This document shows positions 43,401 to 55,616 of a stretch of DNA of 64,000 nt, piece by piece; positions within the stretch are counted from its first letter, which is position 1, and every line of letters begins with the position of its first letter. The notes beneath the pieces were generated by a model, which made no database searches, was not told the DNA's origin, and saw nothing but the letters and a program-made list of their open reading frames with translations. The translations under genes and the position numbers were made by a program. Origin of the DNA: Trifolium pratense (lineage: Eukaryota > Streptophyta > Magnoliopsida > Fabales > Fabaceae); the NCBI RefSeq assembly GCF_020283565.1, contig NC_060063.1, positions 2,046,001 through 2,110,000 of the forward strand. Direction: 5' to 3'.

Positions 43401-44784
43401 TATCCAATTTCTTTCGAATCGAATAATCTAACCCACCAGCAGCCATTTCCACTAGCTCGTGTTCAGGCACTTGAGTAAAGCACCTGGACTTCAGCAAACG
43501 AAACCTATTTAGATAGTCATCAATTGACTCTTGGTTTTTTCTTTTTACACTGGCTAACTCTTTCAGACTTATCTTGGTTTGGCCCATATAAAATTGCTCA
43601 TGGAAAGTCCTTTCCAATTGGGCCCAACTATGAATCGAATTGGGAGGCAGAGTTGTAAACCAAGTAAATGCATTCTTGGTAAGCGAATTAGGAAAATATT
43701 TCATTCGCAAATTTTCATTATTCGCCAAATTCCCAGACTCAGCTAAATACCTAGCAATATGTTCTACGGTTGACTCATTAGTGTCCCCAGCAAACTTAAT
43801 GTATTTTGGGACTTTCCAACCTCTTGGTAACTCTGTTTGCAACACGTATTCAGTGAAGGCAGAGACAAAGTTTGGCCTTCGACAACCCGTGTTTAGGCCG
43901 TTTTGGGCCAAAATCGTTTCGACCATGTTAGCCAAATTGTGTTGGCCAAGCAAGTTATTGTTCTGCACCTCCCGCACTACCTCGTCAGGATCCTGGTTCC
44001 TCCTAACCATTACCACTGGGGGGTTCTGATGTACCACTTGTGGATTTGGGTTGACAATAGGAGGGTTTTGATTTACTACTTGAGGTATTTGGTTAACCTC
44101 GTGAGGATAATAGGTTTCCTCTTGTACAAATGGCGTAGGTGTTGGGTTAGGAACTGTTTCATTGGCCACATAAGTTGGCCTTTGCTGCACTGGAGTCGAT
44201 GACATTGCAGGTAATATTACTTGTGGAGTAATAGGATTTACTCTAGGAGGTGGTGGGGGTGTCCCAAAAAAATCTGCAATTCGACTCATTTGAAATGCCA
44301 ACATTTGATAACTCTCGTTGGTATTCTGAATTAATGGATTAAACACAGTACCAATTTGTTGTGTTAAGAGATTAACCATTTCATGGTTGCTCTCATCCAT
44401 TTGCTGCCTCAAAGACAACACAGACGCAGTCGTTAAGGGTGTGGGAGTTACCCTTGACGAAGTATACCTATCAGATTCGAAAACTGGCATCCCTAAGCCA
44501 AGTGTAGGGGGAGGCCCATACATAAAACCCTGACCTGATGGTGGTTTCGAACGTCCAAAACCAGCAGTCACGGACGGAATTGCCATAGTTGGTATTGGCA
44601 AAGTTGGAATAACATCATGCACAGTCGAAATAGTTGGACTGGAGAATATTGGAACATTCACCAACTCAGATGTTACCAAACTCTGTGGAGGTGGATCGAC
44701 TCCACCACTCGAACTTGCTTCGCTACTCATCGCACTAGAATTTTGATTTTTACTAGGATTAGATCTCTGAGTAGTTTTAACCAT
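40424..44784 (-). pseudogene. Tat element gag-pro, split by a hAT insertion
   Basis: Gag runs from 44784 to 42841 and the protease part from 42089 to 40424. The insertion and its 8-bp duplication add 743 bp, and the two frames match exactly across it (PPADA / TYVEVYD), so this was one ORF. Gag features: Pro-rich N-terminus and the retrotransposon gag region (AFTWFTTLPPNSIHSWAQLE, SIDDYLNRFRLLKSRC). Protease: KVLVDGGAVVNIMP with the Tat-typical DGG in place of DTG/DSG, and LLLGREWI. As it stands the element lacks an uninterrupted gag-pro and would need help to move. Confidence 0.9.
42098..42832. mobile_element. Non-autonomous hAT element (735 bp)
   Basis: Terminal inverted repeat taggcatggcaa at both ends, followed by a gggtac-cgcgggtac palindromic region. 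An 8-bp target duplication gcgtcagc is at 42090-42097 and 42833-42840. The 8-bp duplication and TAGG-type ends are diagnostic of hAT. The interior is an AT-rich core between GC-rich arms made of repeated cccgaaccca-like words. No transposase. Confidence 0.92.
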
Positions 44785-44871
44785 AACCTAACTTATTACC
44801 AGTTATATGCAAGTACCAAGTTTCTCATTCCACAACATACAAAGAACACAACTTTAATAAACACAAAACCA

Positions 44872-44890
44872 GTCCCACTGGGCGTGCCAA
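44872..44890 (-). other. Tat element primer-binding site
   Basis: On the - strand, ttggcacgcccagtgggac begins two bases after the 5' LTR end at 44893. The position and G/C-rich character fit a tRNA primer site. I do not assign the tRNA. Confidence 0.7.
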
Positions 44891-45369
44891 TTTGTTTACG
44901 TGAAAATTTGGTAAACAACCGCTAGTTTAAGTATTTAAACTCGCGAGACCAACTAGTAAATCTCAGGACAATTTTGTGTTTTATTCGTTTTAAGAAAACG
45001 GTTTGAATGTTCGTTTTAACAAGGAATCAGATACTTAGAAATTAAATAGTTTTCAAAGTACAAGAGAAACTAATTCGAATCGCCTCGAAATAGCAGTTTC
45101 TCGAGCAAGTAGTTGGAACTAAACTTAAAGAGAATTACTGGAAAGCAAATTGCATTAAATGAAAAGCAATTACAAGTAAAGATGGTTCACAAAACATACA
45201 TTTCTCCTCTGAATTCCGTTCGTTCGATCGCTGAGTACTTAGAATTTTAGAGAGAGTGTTTGTATAAAATTTTGTGACCCTTGTTCTGAATGAAAAACTA
45301 CTATAAATACTACTGCAAAGTGGTAACTGCTTCTTGATCATCTGGACGCTCTTCGATCTGCCACGTCGA

Positions 45370-46794
45370 CACTACAAGAAAACATGCATTTACTGGCGGC
45401 CAAAAGCCCTCAGTAATGCACAAATTTCGTCTAAAATGCATGCATTACTGACGGCCTTGGGCCCTCTGTAATTTGCTCGCCAGTAATGTTTACTGACGGC
45501 CCAGGACCGTCAATAACGTTACTGACGGCCTGGAGCCGTCAATACTGCGAAACGTCAATTCAAAGTTCTTCCTCATTTATGACGGCCATAAGCCGTCGGT
45601 AATGTATTACCGTTTGGACTATTGTGCCGGCCTGGGGCCGTCAGTAATGCTAACGAATTAAAAAAAAATTAATAATTTAATTATTTAAAAATCAATATTA
45701 ATATTGATTTTTAAATAATTAAATTATTAATTTTTTTTTTTAAATTCTAGTTTTAATAATTTATTTTTTAAAAAAAAATATACTGCATAATAAATAATTA
45801 AAAAATATTAAATATAATTTTATTTTTACAAAAAAATATTAAAATTTAATTAAAAGCATAATATAAATACTTAACATAAGCATAATTAAACATAACAATA
45901 ATATTGTCATTAAAAAAAGAAAACAATTAAACATAATATAAATTGTCGTTATGTTATACAAATAATTAAATCAAGAACAGATAATTAAAATTACACATCA
46001 AGGTTGGTCAGGCGGCTGATATAGTGGTCGCTTCCCCTTGCCACTGTATGTTGGCTGACGAGACCTTCCTCGGCCTCGGCCTCTACCTCCCTTGCCACTG
46101 TATGTTGGGTGCCGAGTAGATTCTTACTTGGCGCGCTCCTAACCCACGAACTCCGCTCCTAACCCACGACCACGAGAATAAGACTTGCTAATAAAAATGG
46201 TAAACAACAAATATTAGAACATATACATTTAAATAACAAAGCAAAAATTTTAACTTTGTAAAAATAAAACACAAACACTTACCACTTTTTGGATGAAAAT
46301 ATGAGAGTTAAAAGTATGAAATTTAAGAGAGAAGTTAGAGAAAATTTAGAGAGAGAATGGAAATGTAAAAATGAAGTGAAGTGTAGAATGGATTTGTTGA
46401 AGAATTATAAATAGGAGAAGTGAATTAATTCAAAATAGTTAGAGAAAAGTGACCGTTGCTCGTTGATTCAAAATTCAAACATACATTACTGACGGCCTGC
46501 AGCCGTCGTTAATTATTTGCAGGCTTTTGCATTACTGACGGCCTGTAGCCGCCACAAATGCACAACGGTCAGTTCATTACTGACGGCCTGTAGCCGCCAC
46601 AAACATCTAACACGTTTTCTTGCATTACTGGCGGCCCCTAGCCGCCAATAATGTCCAGTCTGACTTTTTTCGTTCTTCAAGGAGGGATAAATGCATTACT
46701 GACGGATTTTAGCCTTCAATAATCCACAAATGCATTACTGAGGGCTAAAAGCCCTCAATAAGTTTGGTCAGTAATATTATGTTTTCTTGTAGTG
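45370..46794. mobile_element. Non-autonomous CACTA (CMC/EnSpm) element (1425 bp)
   Basis: Starts cactacaagaaaac and ends gttttcttgtagtg, a perfect 14-bp inverted repeat beginning CACTA. A 3-bp duplication cga is at 45367-45369 and 46795-46797. Both subterminal regions hold many copies of attactgacggcc...agccgtcagtaat, each itself self-complementary, as expected of transposase-binding subterminal repeats. The core is AT-rich and contains a perfect 80-bp palindrome. No transposase ORF. Confidence 0.93.
45660..45739. repeat. Perfect 80-bp AT palindrome inside the CACTA element
   Basis: The sequence from 45660 to 45739 equals its own reverse complement, centred between 45699 and 45700 (atcaatattaatattgat). 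There is no spacer. Beyond 45660/45739 the pairing stops. Confidence 0.9.
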
Positions 46795-47096
46795 CGACCA
46801 CGTTCTCCACTTTCATCTTCCATTCCTTCAGCGCGCGCCAATGCCTTTTGGGCCGTTCGTTGTTTCTTTTTTGGGCTTGGCCCAACTATCTCTCGATTCG
46901 ATTTCGCGCTTTCGATAGCCTTCTGGCAAAACCAAAACTGGACGCGTTTTACATAGCTCTCGAAACGCTCCTTGGCTTCGACATAGTTAGCTCTCGACAC
47001 CAACTTTGAAAGTTTTATTTTGACAATATCACCTCCAAATAAATATTGGACCCACCAATTATATTTAATTGATAAATAGCAAATTTATATCCAACA

Positions 47097-47706
47097 CTAG
47101 GATATTGGTCAAGCCGGAAGAACTGGCCACCATGTCGGCTGTGGCTGGAACATTTGGCTACATTGCTCCAGGTGAATAAATATCTCAATATATCTTTAAT
47201 AGTATCTTCGATATTATATAGTCTCTTAAGTTATCTTAAATCTCGTAACTTCAACATTTAGCATAAATTTAATTTCGATGTTTTTTCATGCATGAATTGC
47301 AGAATATGCTCAAACAATACGAGTCAACGAGAAGATAGATGTCTACAGTTTTGGAGTAGTCCTATTGGAACTGACAACTGGAAAAGAGGCAAATCATGGA
47401 GACGAATACTCGTCTCTTGCAGAATGGGCGTGGCGCCACATTCAGATAGGAACCAATATAGAAGAACTTCTCGACGACGACGCTATGGAACCTAGTAACT
47501 TGGAAGAAATGTGCAGCATCTTTAAACTCGGAGTTATGTGCACTTCAGCATTGCCAGCTAGTAGACCATCAATGAAAGAAGTCTTGAAGGTATTGACCGG
47601 CTGCAAGGATCCACTCGCCAACGCGGAGAAGATTGTTGATATTTATGATTCTGCTCCACTTCTTAAGAATTTGAAATGGGAAAAGCAGTTGGAATTTTCA
47701 GCATAA
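47097..47706 (+). pseudogene. HSL3-C pseudogene, 3' part
   Basis: Resumes with the duplicated ctagg, then the kinase segment up to the splice site at 47171, an intron 47172-47302 and the last exon 47303-47706 (ELTTGKEANHGDEYSSLAEW to EKQLEFSA). The exon is open and matches B and D closely, with two substitutions seen (TSALPAS, CKDPL). The intron differs more from B and D than theirs do from each other. It is separated from its own first half by 26 kb. Confidence 0.92.
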
Positions 47707-48044
47707 CAGCTAGGAAGTTTGCCTTAAGTTCCTCTAAAGTTAGAAGATTAAGTGATAATGTGATAAAATACATGCACTTGTAACAAACTAGGAAATTCAG
47801 CTTTGGACTAACTGTTATAGATCCTTAATTAGTTCAAACTTCAAAAGAGAGAAATCTCAAAGTTTTGAGTATCCTATCTGATAATAATGCAGAAAGGTGA
47901 CACTAAACATAAGGGATGGTCTTGAAGTTAGAATTGGAGACTATGAAACTCATAGTATTAGTAATAGTGTGCTTTGCAAATTGCATAAGGCGATTGAGAT
48001 GGATGTATTGAAAAAATAAATGTTTTTTTAGTATAAACGGTATG

Positions 48045-49023
48045 GACCTGTTTGCAGCTTATAGCACAAGTGCTTATCATGATAAGAGTTTACGTATAAG
48101 CTTACATAAGCTATTTTTGTAGGAAAATATAAAATAAAATTGGTGCAATTCAAAAGAGATGACCATCTCGGTTCTTCCACTTCATGATAAGCGGGTGTGG
48201 CGCGGTTCAAAAGACGGTGAATTGACGGCTAAACAAGCTTATAATTACTTGCTTACGCCTCAGCAACCAGTTACTTGGTCATCATGGATTTGGAATAAAT
48301 CTGTACCTCCTTCTAATTTGTTTGTAGTTTGGCGCTGCATACACAATCGGATGCCAACTGACAAAAACTTGTCGAAACGAGAATGCATTACTGTCTTGGC
48401 CTGTCCTCTTTGTCTTTGCCAATCAGAAAGCACAGTGTATCTGTTCCTCACTTTCTCTTTTGCGCAGCAGCTATGGACTTGGCTTGGTTCTCTGCTAAAC
48501 AACGCCTTCGACTGCACGAGCGTGATCTCTCGCTGTTTAATTGTTTCCCACTGGCATGGAGTGAACTGTTACACAACCTTGTTGCTGTCTCGGTTGTGCA
48601 TGTATTTCATACGATTTGGATGGCTCACAACAGAATTCGTTTCCACAACCTCTACCAGCCTCCAAAGCGGCCAAAACGGAAATGTCAAATAACCGATTAT
48701 CCCAAAAGCTTAAGCTGTTAGGACAGAGTCACATCAATGGTTTTATATTATTTCTAACGGGAAATCCTTACAGCAATAGCAACCAGCGCACCGCCTCTGC
48801 CGGGTTTGTCTTTTTCTGCTAAGCTGCAGATTTTGCAGAATTTTTCTAGCGGTAAGGCCTAAAATTGTTTTTGTATATGCTATAAGTTGTTTTCATTAGT
48901 TATATTGAAAACCTTATGAAAAAACATATAAAAATTGTCATAAGCTGTTTTTATAAATTCTCCTAAACAGTCTCACAAAACTTATGTCAATAGATAAACT
49001 CAAATAAGCCAATTCAAACATAC
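48045..49023. mobile_element. MITE carrying the longer LINE fragment, downstream of HSL3-C
   Basis: Homologue of 11895-12416 that keeps about 450 bp more of the LINE fragment. After the zf-RVT part (KRVWRGSKDGELTAKQAYNY) it continues with LACPLCLCQSESTVYLFL and FAQQLWTWLG, the CPLC zinc ligands and following helix. This is the ancestral state from which the B and D copies were shortened. A rearranged, non-coding stretch follows to about 48875 before the right MITE arm. Frame-broken and not functional. Confidence 0.65.
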
Positions 49024-49025
49024 CT

Positions 49026-49777
49026 TTATGCTTATATTTCATTTTTCTAAATTCATAAGACAATACAGAAGAAATTCAGCTATATCCTTATCTTCACATT
49101 GATTACCACAAATTCATATCACATCTCTTCAATAGGCTCGGTTCTTTTTTTTTTTGGTACAACCAATAGGCTCGGTTCTGTTTCAACTAATATTAAGCAT
49201 TCATAGAATTCATAATGGTGTGATAAATCAAGGTAATAAAACAGCTCAGACATAAAAATTTGGTTCAGTTTGTTTTAGCTTTTTTAAAAAATGATTTTTA
49301 TAGTGTAACACTTCTCACTTCAAATGAAAAATTGGTTTAAATAGCTTCTCAATAAAATATCATTTTAAGTATCTTATCATTTGTTACAACTTTTTTTGAA
49401 TCATAAAATGTCAAAAAATCTCTCAAATAAAATGATTTTTAAACTTATGCAAAATAATTTATGCAAATAAAAATTTAGTTGAAATTCTCTCAAGAAAATA
49501 ATTATTTTAACATTGTTGAATTTATAAATAAAAACACCATTAAATATAAATGGGTGTACTATACAAAACAAAGCCAATGGACTAGTTGAATTGGATTAAA
49601 GATTTATTACATGATTTTTAAATGGAACCAATAAAAGAAATTACAATTTCTTTTTTAACTAACTAACTAACTAACTAACTTGCAGATCTGACCGTCTAGT
49701 TCCGTATGAGCGCCACTTTTTCAGTAGGTTAAACGAAAGGAGCTACAAGTGTCATCTATGCTGCCAGCCCTAGATGA
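49026..49777. other. Intergenic between HSL3-C and TNL-2
   Basis: Homologous to 12421-13164, with a longer (taac)n tract near 49657-49680. No gene. Confidence 0.5.
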
Positions 49778-52700
49778 TCATGGTTGTGCCTCATCTTCAA
49801 TTGCCAAAAACTCGCCCTTATGAGTTGACAGATTTTCGGGATGCATCATTGTTAAGTTCAAGTCTTGTAGATCATGTTCATATACCAAACGATACCCACA
49901 ATGCTGCACCTCCAAATCACTACCTTTGTCATTATAAATGCCAGCTTTGAAAATGATATAATCAAGATCGGTTAGAGGTTGGTCAATCGACTTCATAATA
50001 TCAAAGAATGATCTCTTAGGAATATAGAATAGGTACATGTGATTTGATTTGACCAGAATAAGACCTCTTTCTAAAATTACACCAATACCATCAGACCAAC
50101 ACAATCTATTACTATTATTATGAAATTCATAAAATATACCCGAATTACTATCAGAAGCTTCGACAGTTCGATCAGAAGGTTCAACAGAAAATACCACACA
50201 ACAAGCAATGCCAATGCAATTATTGTTCATAATGGTAGATAGTTCCATTCTTATTGAACCACTCTCGCTCTGATTTTTGAACCAAATTGGTATTTCACTT
50301 CTAGGAATAACAATATCAATTAAATTCCCATAAAAGAAGGCACTAGACGACTGCTGTCTTGCCCAAATGAATTGTGTCATCCATGAAAATGCAATGTTAT
50401 CACAATATTCACTCTCACCCAACTTAGGACAATTGAAAATGACCAGTCCTATTTTCCTCTTATAATTATAATTTTTCATATGCTTGAAAGTGGTCTTATG
50501 TTTTGTCATATGATCAAAAAAAGTAGGTAAAGGAAGCAGAGGCAAAGATTCCAAAAGCATGCAATGCTGTAAGTTTAAATATTCAAGGTTGGAAAGCTCC
50601 TTCAGGCTAGGTAGTGTCACAAAATTGTTCCCCCCTATATTTAATCTTTTTAGCTGACGTAGACATCCAATTGCACTTGGGAGTTGACTTAGACCACAGA
50701 AACTGATATCAACTTTACTCAAACAATATAAGCTAAGAAAAGAAGGCACCAAAGAACTAGCTAAACCTTCATGATAACCGTAAAAGGAACGTAAACCAAT
50801 TGTGGTCCGTTTCCAGAAGGAAGTTCTTGATTGCCTTGGAATTGGATTCTTATTCATTTTGGGACACCCCGAAAGATTTAGATATTGAAGAGAGGTGAGA
50901 CCAAATATGTTGTTTGGTATGTTTACTAGATTTTTGCAATCTTTCAAACTTAAGTAATAAAGCTTTTTTAGAACCCCGATAGATGGATCAATTTCCACAA
51001 GCTTTATACAACCTGTAAGATCTAGCTCCTCAAGGTTTGGAATATCCCCAAAATCTGGCATCTTTCTTAGATTTTTTGAGTAAGTTAGATCCAACCTTCT
51101 CAAATTGGGCAAATACTGTCACAGACCAACAAAAAAAATAGACAAATTTTCATTTTGCTCATAGATTATAGCATAATTTTTTATTCTAATTGATTTGTGT
51201 CCCTAAGAGGAAAAAAACTGAAAAGAGAATTTATAGTACCTTCTTATCTTTCCATAGTTGTTTGAGGCAGCTATGCCTCAAGGTCAATTCAACAAGTTGA
51301 TTGGGATGAAAACATGGCGGCAAATACTCAAAAGGATACCAAAACCACTCCACATATCTTAACTCATTAGAGAGGTAGCTAAGGTTTCCTTTAAAAATAA
51401 TGTCCCCGAATATGAGCAATCTAAGATGACTCATTTTTGATAATGTTTCAACCATGATCGGTTTTTGTTTGTCCTCAAAATATATACCTAATGATATGGC
51501 TTCAACCGTCCATTCCTAAAATATTACAAAAAAGAAAGAGAGACTTGATTAACTTTCAAAATATATAGCTTTTATAAATATGCAAATAAATTTTCTATTA
51601 TTAATCAACAATAGTTTACCACATTCTCTAACATAACATTTTGGAGTTGTTCGTAGAGCCACACCCTCGTCCACTTTCTTGATTCTTTGGTTGAAATTTC
51701 TTGGACAATGTTTTTGCCCAACTCTTCTAACAAACTATGCATTATAATTCGATCTCCATTTGAAATGCTTAGAAGTGATTTATCAATTAGAACTCTTAAA
51801 CCAATATCAGCATGAAATCCACAGCAATTTAGAACTTTTTTGACATAACTCTCCTGGCACCCATTGAAAAAACAAGCAATATCAAGAAATATTTCTTTTT
51901 CCAATTCCTCCAACCCATCAAAACTTAATCGTAACACATCCATGACATCTTTGTTTGGACTTTCTCTCAATCTAGACAATGCACTTTTCCATTCAGATAT
52001 ATCTCGACCAAACAAAAATGAACCCAATATTTTAATTGCTAATGGTAAGCCATCGGCATAATGTAGTATGCCATTAACCAACCCTTCATAACTACTCAAA
52101 ATATGGTCAAGTTTGAATGCTTTTCGACAAAATAATTGAACGGAGTTAGTCTCATTCAAGAGTGGAACTTTGTAAACTGCATCCACTCCATATGCTTTCA
52201 AGATATGCTCATCTCTAGAAATTATAATGATTCTACTCCCTGCACCTAACCATTCACGATTCACGGCTAACTTATCGAGTTGATCAACTTTATCAACATT
52301 GTCAAGAATTATAAGTGCTCGCAGGCGACGAAGCCTACTTTGTATCAAGTTAGCCGTGTCATAGAGATTGCATATCTGAAAGGGTTCCCCACCAAGAGTT
52401 TGGTGTAGGATTTGCTTTTGTGCACCAATTGGACCATCATGTCTATATATTTTGCTTAGATCATCAATAAAACAACGAGCATCAAATTGATGAGAGATTT
52501 GACCAAATAAAGCAGTAGCAAGAGTTGTCTTCCCTACTCCACCCATCCCACAAATTCCTACAACCCGAACATCATCAAGTGAGTCTAAAAGTAATAGATT
52601 TACTACTTTCTCAATAGGTAAATTTATCCCAATTAAATCTTTTGGAAGATATGAAAATTTGTGACCCAATAATATATTCATTATCTCTTCAGCAATCTTT

Positions 52701-54225
52701 TCAATCTCTGCATTTTGAGCCCTGCAAGTTTTGAAAAAGTCAACCTATAACCCCAAATCATTACATAAGGAAATGAAAACACAAAGCTTGTGAACAGGTG
52801 AAGATAACATAATTTAGTTTCTCCTTTGGACAACATTGTTCTTAACTAAAGTTTGAAAAGGGAAAGTGAAATGAAATATATGGTTTTAATTATCAAAATC
52901 ATAGCCTTTGTTTTTTTTAACCTTACTTTGAATTCTTATCAAACTCATAAGAGAATATAGTTTACTATAGTTTGAAAAAAGATTACAGATGTTTACTGTT
53001 TTCTTTTTATTTCAACTAACAAACATAAGAGAATATTATACTCACAATTTCTTTTACAATTTTTGAAAATAGATCAAGCATTTTCAAAAAATTTAAAAAT
53101 ACCAAAATATTGTTTTAATCATTTTTTAAATTGAAAATGCATTCTTCTTAATTTTATTTTTAAATTTTCTCTATCTCAAATATTCACTACACTACAAGAG
53201 TCTTCTATTTTCTTGATAGTTGTTAAGAAGTCGTAGAGGCAACTCTAAGCCGGTTTTGTAAAGTTGAGTTAGGTCAAACTCTCACCTTACAAATCAATTT
53301 TGTAAGGTTGAGTTAGACTCAACTCTTAATTCTAAGATGGTTTCAGAGCCTCCTCCACGATCTCCTGAGCCACTTGCTATCAGGTTTCTGATCGTGCCAT
53401 CCACCATTAATAGTTGTGCCCCAAGCCTAACAGAGTTGGGCACGAGGGGGTGTATTAAGAAGTAGGAGAGACAATCACCACCTTACAAGACGATTTTGTA
53501 GAGCTGAGTTAGGTCCAACTCTCAATTCAATTGTAAAAATGAACATAAATTCTAGAAAATGAAAACTAAAAATGTTTGCTTTCTTCTTAAATTGTTTTCA
53601 TCATCTTTGCAAATAAAAACTGGTGAATTGTGAAAATGAACATAAATAAATTCTAGAAAATAGAAACTGAAAATGTTTTTAAAGAGTAAATGAAATCTTA
53701 CTTATGACGCATATCCCAACCAGAGTAATTGGCGACTTGTGTTAAAGCTTCCCTCCATCTTTGCACCAAATCTGAGTCATGTTGAAATCTTTCCTCGTGT
53801 TTGGCAAGGTCTTCAGCATAACTTCCTTTTTGATGTCTCACATCAGAAGGATCAACATCATAGAAAACAGGAAGAACACATCTTCCAGAAACTTGACTAC
53901 AATGAAGGATAGATTCCAATTCTCGCAAGCACCATGTTGAAGAAGCATAGTGTTTTGAGAAGATCACAATGAAAATCTGAGAGGCTTCAATTGCACAAAG
54001 GAGTTCAGGTGCTATGGATTCCCCTTTCTGAATCTTAGTGTCATCTCTGAATGCTAAAATGCCTTTTCTTCGAAAGGCAGCAAAAAGATGATCGGCGAAA
54101 TTGTTGCGTGTGTCTTGACCTCTAAAGCTAACAAAAACGTCATACTTCAATTTCAATGTCATCATAGAAGAAGAAGAAGAAGAAGAAGAAGAAGAAGAGT
54201 TGGTTTGTATGATAGTGCAAGCCAT
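49778..54225 (-). CDS. TNL-2: TIR-NB-ARC-LRR immune receptor, intact
   Basis: Exons 54225-53702, 52721-51620, 51515-51240 and 51115-49778 join in frame and predict about 1079 residues. Same order and motifs as TNL-1: FVSFRGQDTRNNFADHL, WCLREL, GMGGVGKTTLA, ALIILDNVD, GLPLAIKILG, MHS for MHD (IIMHSLLEELGKNIV), LRRs and C-JID (IPRSEIPIWFKNQSESGSI). It differs from TNL-1 mostly in the LRR part (LLIFGDIIFKGNL against LLRLRNISILGNL) and in the C-JID middle. The N-terminal Ser run is four residues longer through microsatellite expansion (agaaga tract near 54166-54198). Despite the TE load around it, I see no disabling change. Confidence 0.92.
53217..53530. repeat. Repeat-derived block in TNL-2 intron 1
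   Basis: Homologue of 16605-16925, with a small deletion in the first aaccttacaag word and scattered changes. Unassigned retroelement-like remnant. Confidence 0.45.
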
Positions 54226-55020
54226 ATATCTAAATCAGCAAATTAGGTGAATGAATGAAAGGGTTACTAAGATCTATGATTTGGTTATGGAATGCGATGG
54301 GACTTTATGCAAATTAGGTGAATGAATGAGTGGGTAATGGGTAGTGACACTTCCAGGTAATTCAATGGTTCCTTTTTTATATCTTCTGGGTAATTCAACC
54401 GTTCCTTCTTGGTAGCTTCTTTTTTAGGTGATAAATTCATTTTATTTTATTTTTCACTATTAGTTTCCGGATCACTAGAGCATATAATCTCATATGAATG
54501 TTAGTTTTGTTATCAAGTGATTTTAGCCTTTTTATTGTAATTGCGAGTAATTGAACCGTAGTTTTTGTTATCAAGTTCATCTTCGATCACCAATATATCA
54601 ACTAAATATCTGTGTGATAAATTCAGTTTTGTTTTATCACAAAAATTTCACATCTTTAATTAATAAATCTTTCATTCAGTTTCTAAAATATCATTCACTC
54701 TCACCATTTTAATCCTTGAACGATTGAAATCAACTTAAAAAAAATTAAAATATTCTCTCATCTAACTATTTAATCTCTTTGTTGCGGAAAATGTGATGTG
54801 AGTTAGTCCCACATTATTTTGGAAAAGTGAATATTAAACAATTTATAAGTGAGAGATCCATAAACTTGTTAAACTGTGGGTTTTGCATAAAAGTGTGGTG
54901 GTGTCCAACCACTTATAAACTTGTTCTTAAGCCCAATATAGATAATCCTCTAACTGATCCTCGTGACCCATTAAAAGTATTAGAATCGACACATTGTCCC
55001 CTCGTGACTCAACACTCCTT
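54226..55020. other. TNL-2 upstream region, no gene
   Basis: Nearly identical to 17565-18363. It likely contains the TNL promoter. No recognisable ORF. Confidence 0.45.
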
Positions 55021-55225
55021 TTTTTATAAAAAAAAAAACTTGGTATCCGGCCTTAGGACCGATCCCACCGCCCACTTGCGGGGGCCCCATTTAAAGTCAG
55101 AGTTTTATTGCTCTGTATGGACTTAGCCCACCGAAATTGACACCAGTGGAAATCGAACCTGAGACCTTGAGAGGAGCATACTCCAAGGGCCCAAGCCAAC
55201 ACCACTCGACCAACCCCAAGTGAGT
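55021..55225 (-). mobile_element. tRNA-derived SINE (unit 2)
   Basis: Same insertion as 18364-18585, with the same 16-bp duplication tgactcaacactcctt (55005-55020, 55226-55241) and the B-box complement (aatcgaacct). The tail and body have small deletions relative to unit 1, for example after ggccttaggaccga. Confidence 0.85.
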
Positions 55226-55419
55226 TGACTCAACACTCCTTATCCGCGGATTATAGCCATATACTAGTATATTAATTGTATATAAACTAGAAAATATGCG
55301 TAGAATTAGAAATAACATGTAGTAGTACATCTCAAAACTTTATTATCTCCGGATGTCACTTTAACATGTACTTTAACAGTGCCCCTCGTGACCAATTGTC
55401 CCTTCTTGCTCTTGGTAGC

Positions 55420-55616
55420 TTCTTTTTTTTTTTGAAAAAATCATTTTTTTTCTTTTTTATATTAAAGAGGGCCTAAGCCCAAAAAAAATTACAATAAGAT
55501 TAGTCTTGTGGTAGTAATTCCCATAACTTTACCAAACAATACGTTCATCAAATGAGCAGGACGTGTCTCATAAAACCTTTCGCCATCTCCCAAAGAGCAA
55601 ATCAATATTGACTAAC
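55420..55616 (-). mobile_element. LINE 3' fragment (unit 2), left piece
   Basis: Homologue of 18780-18970. The RNase H-like part continues at 58468-58579, after the Athila-type insertion, up to the unit 3 junction. Confidence 0.65.

Larger units (their letters stand above)
20932..47096 (-). mobile_element. Ty3/gypsy Tat-lineage retrotransposon with antisense ORFs, hosting three nested elements
   Basis: A 5-bp target duplication ctagg (20927-20931, 47097-47101) flanks an element with TG...CA ends. LTRs are 776 bp each once the CACTA insertion in the right one is removed. By eye they differ at four sites (near 20989, 21258, 21551 and 21699), so insertion was recent. The - strand order is right LTR, PBS, gag-pro, pol (RT, RNase H, second archaeal-type RNase H, integrase), then antisense genes, PPT and left LTR. 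Two RNase H domains and extra antisense ORFs between pol and the 3' LTR are known marks of the Tat lineage. Removing the nested elements leaves about 14.06 kb. Confidence 0.93.
44893..47096 (-). repeat. Tat element 5' LTR (right), interrupted by CACTA element
   Basis: 2204 bp in total. Removing the 1425-bp CACTA element and its 3-bp duplication leaves 776 bp, exactly the length of the left LTR. It ends atccaaca before the ctagg duplication at 47097. The CACTA insertion therefore happened after the Tat element integrated. Confidence 0.93.
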
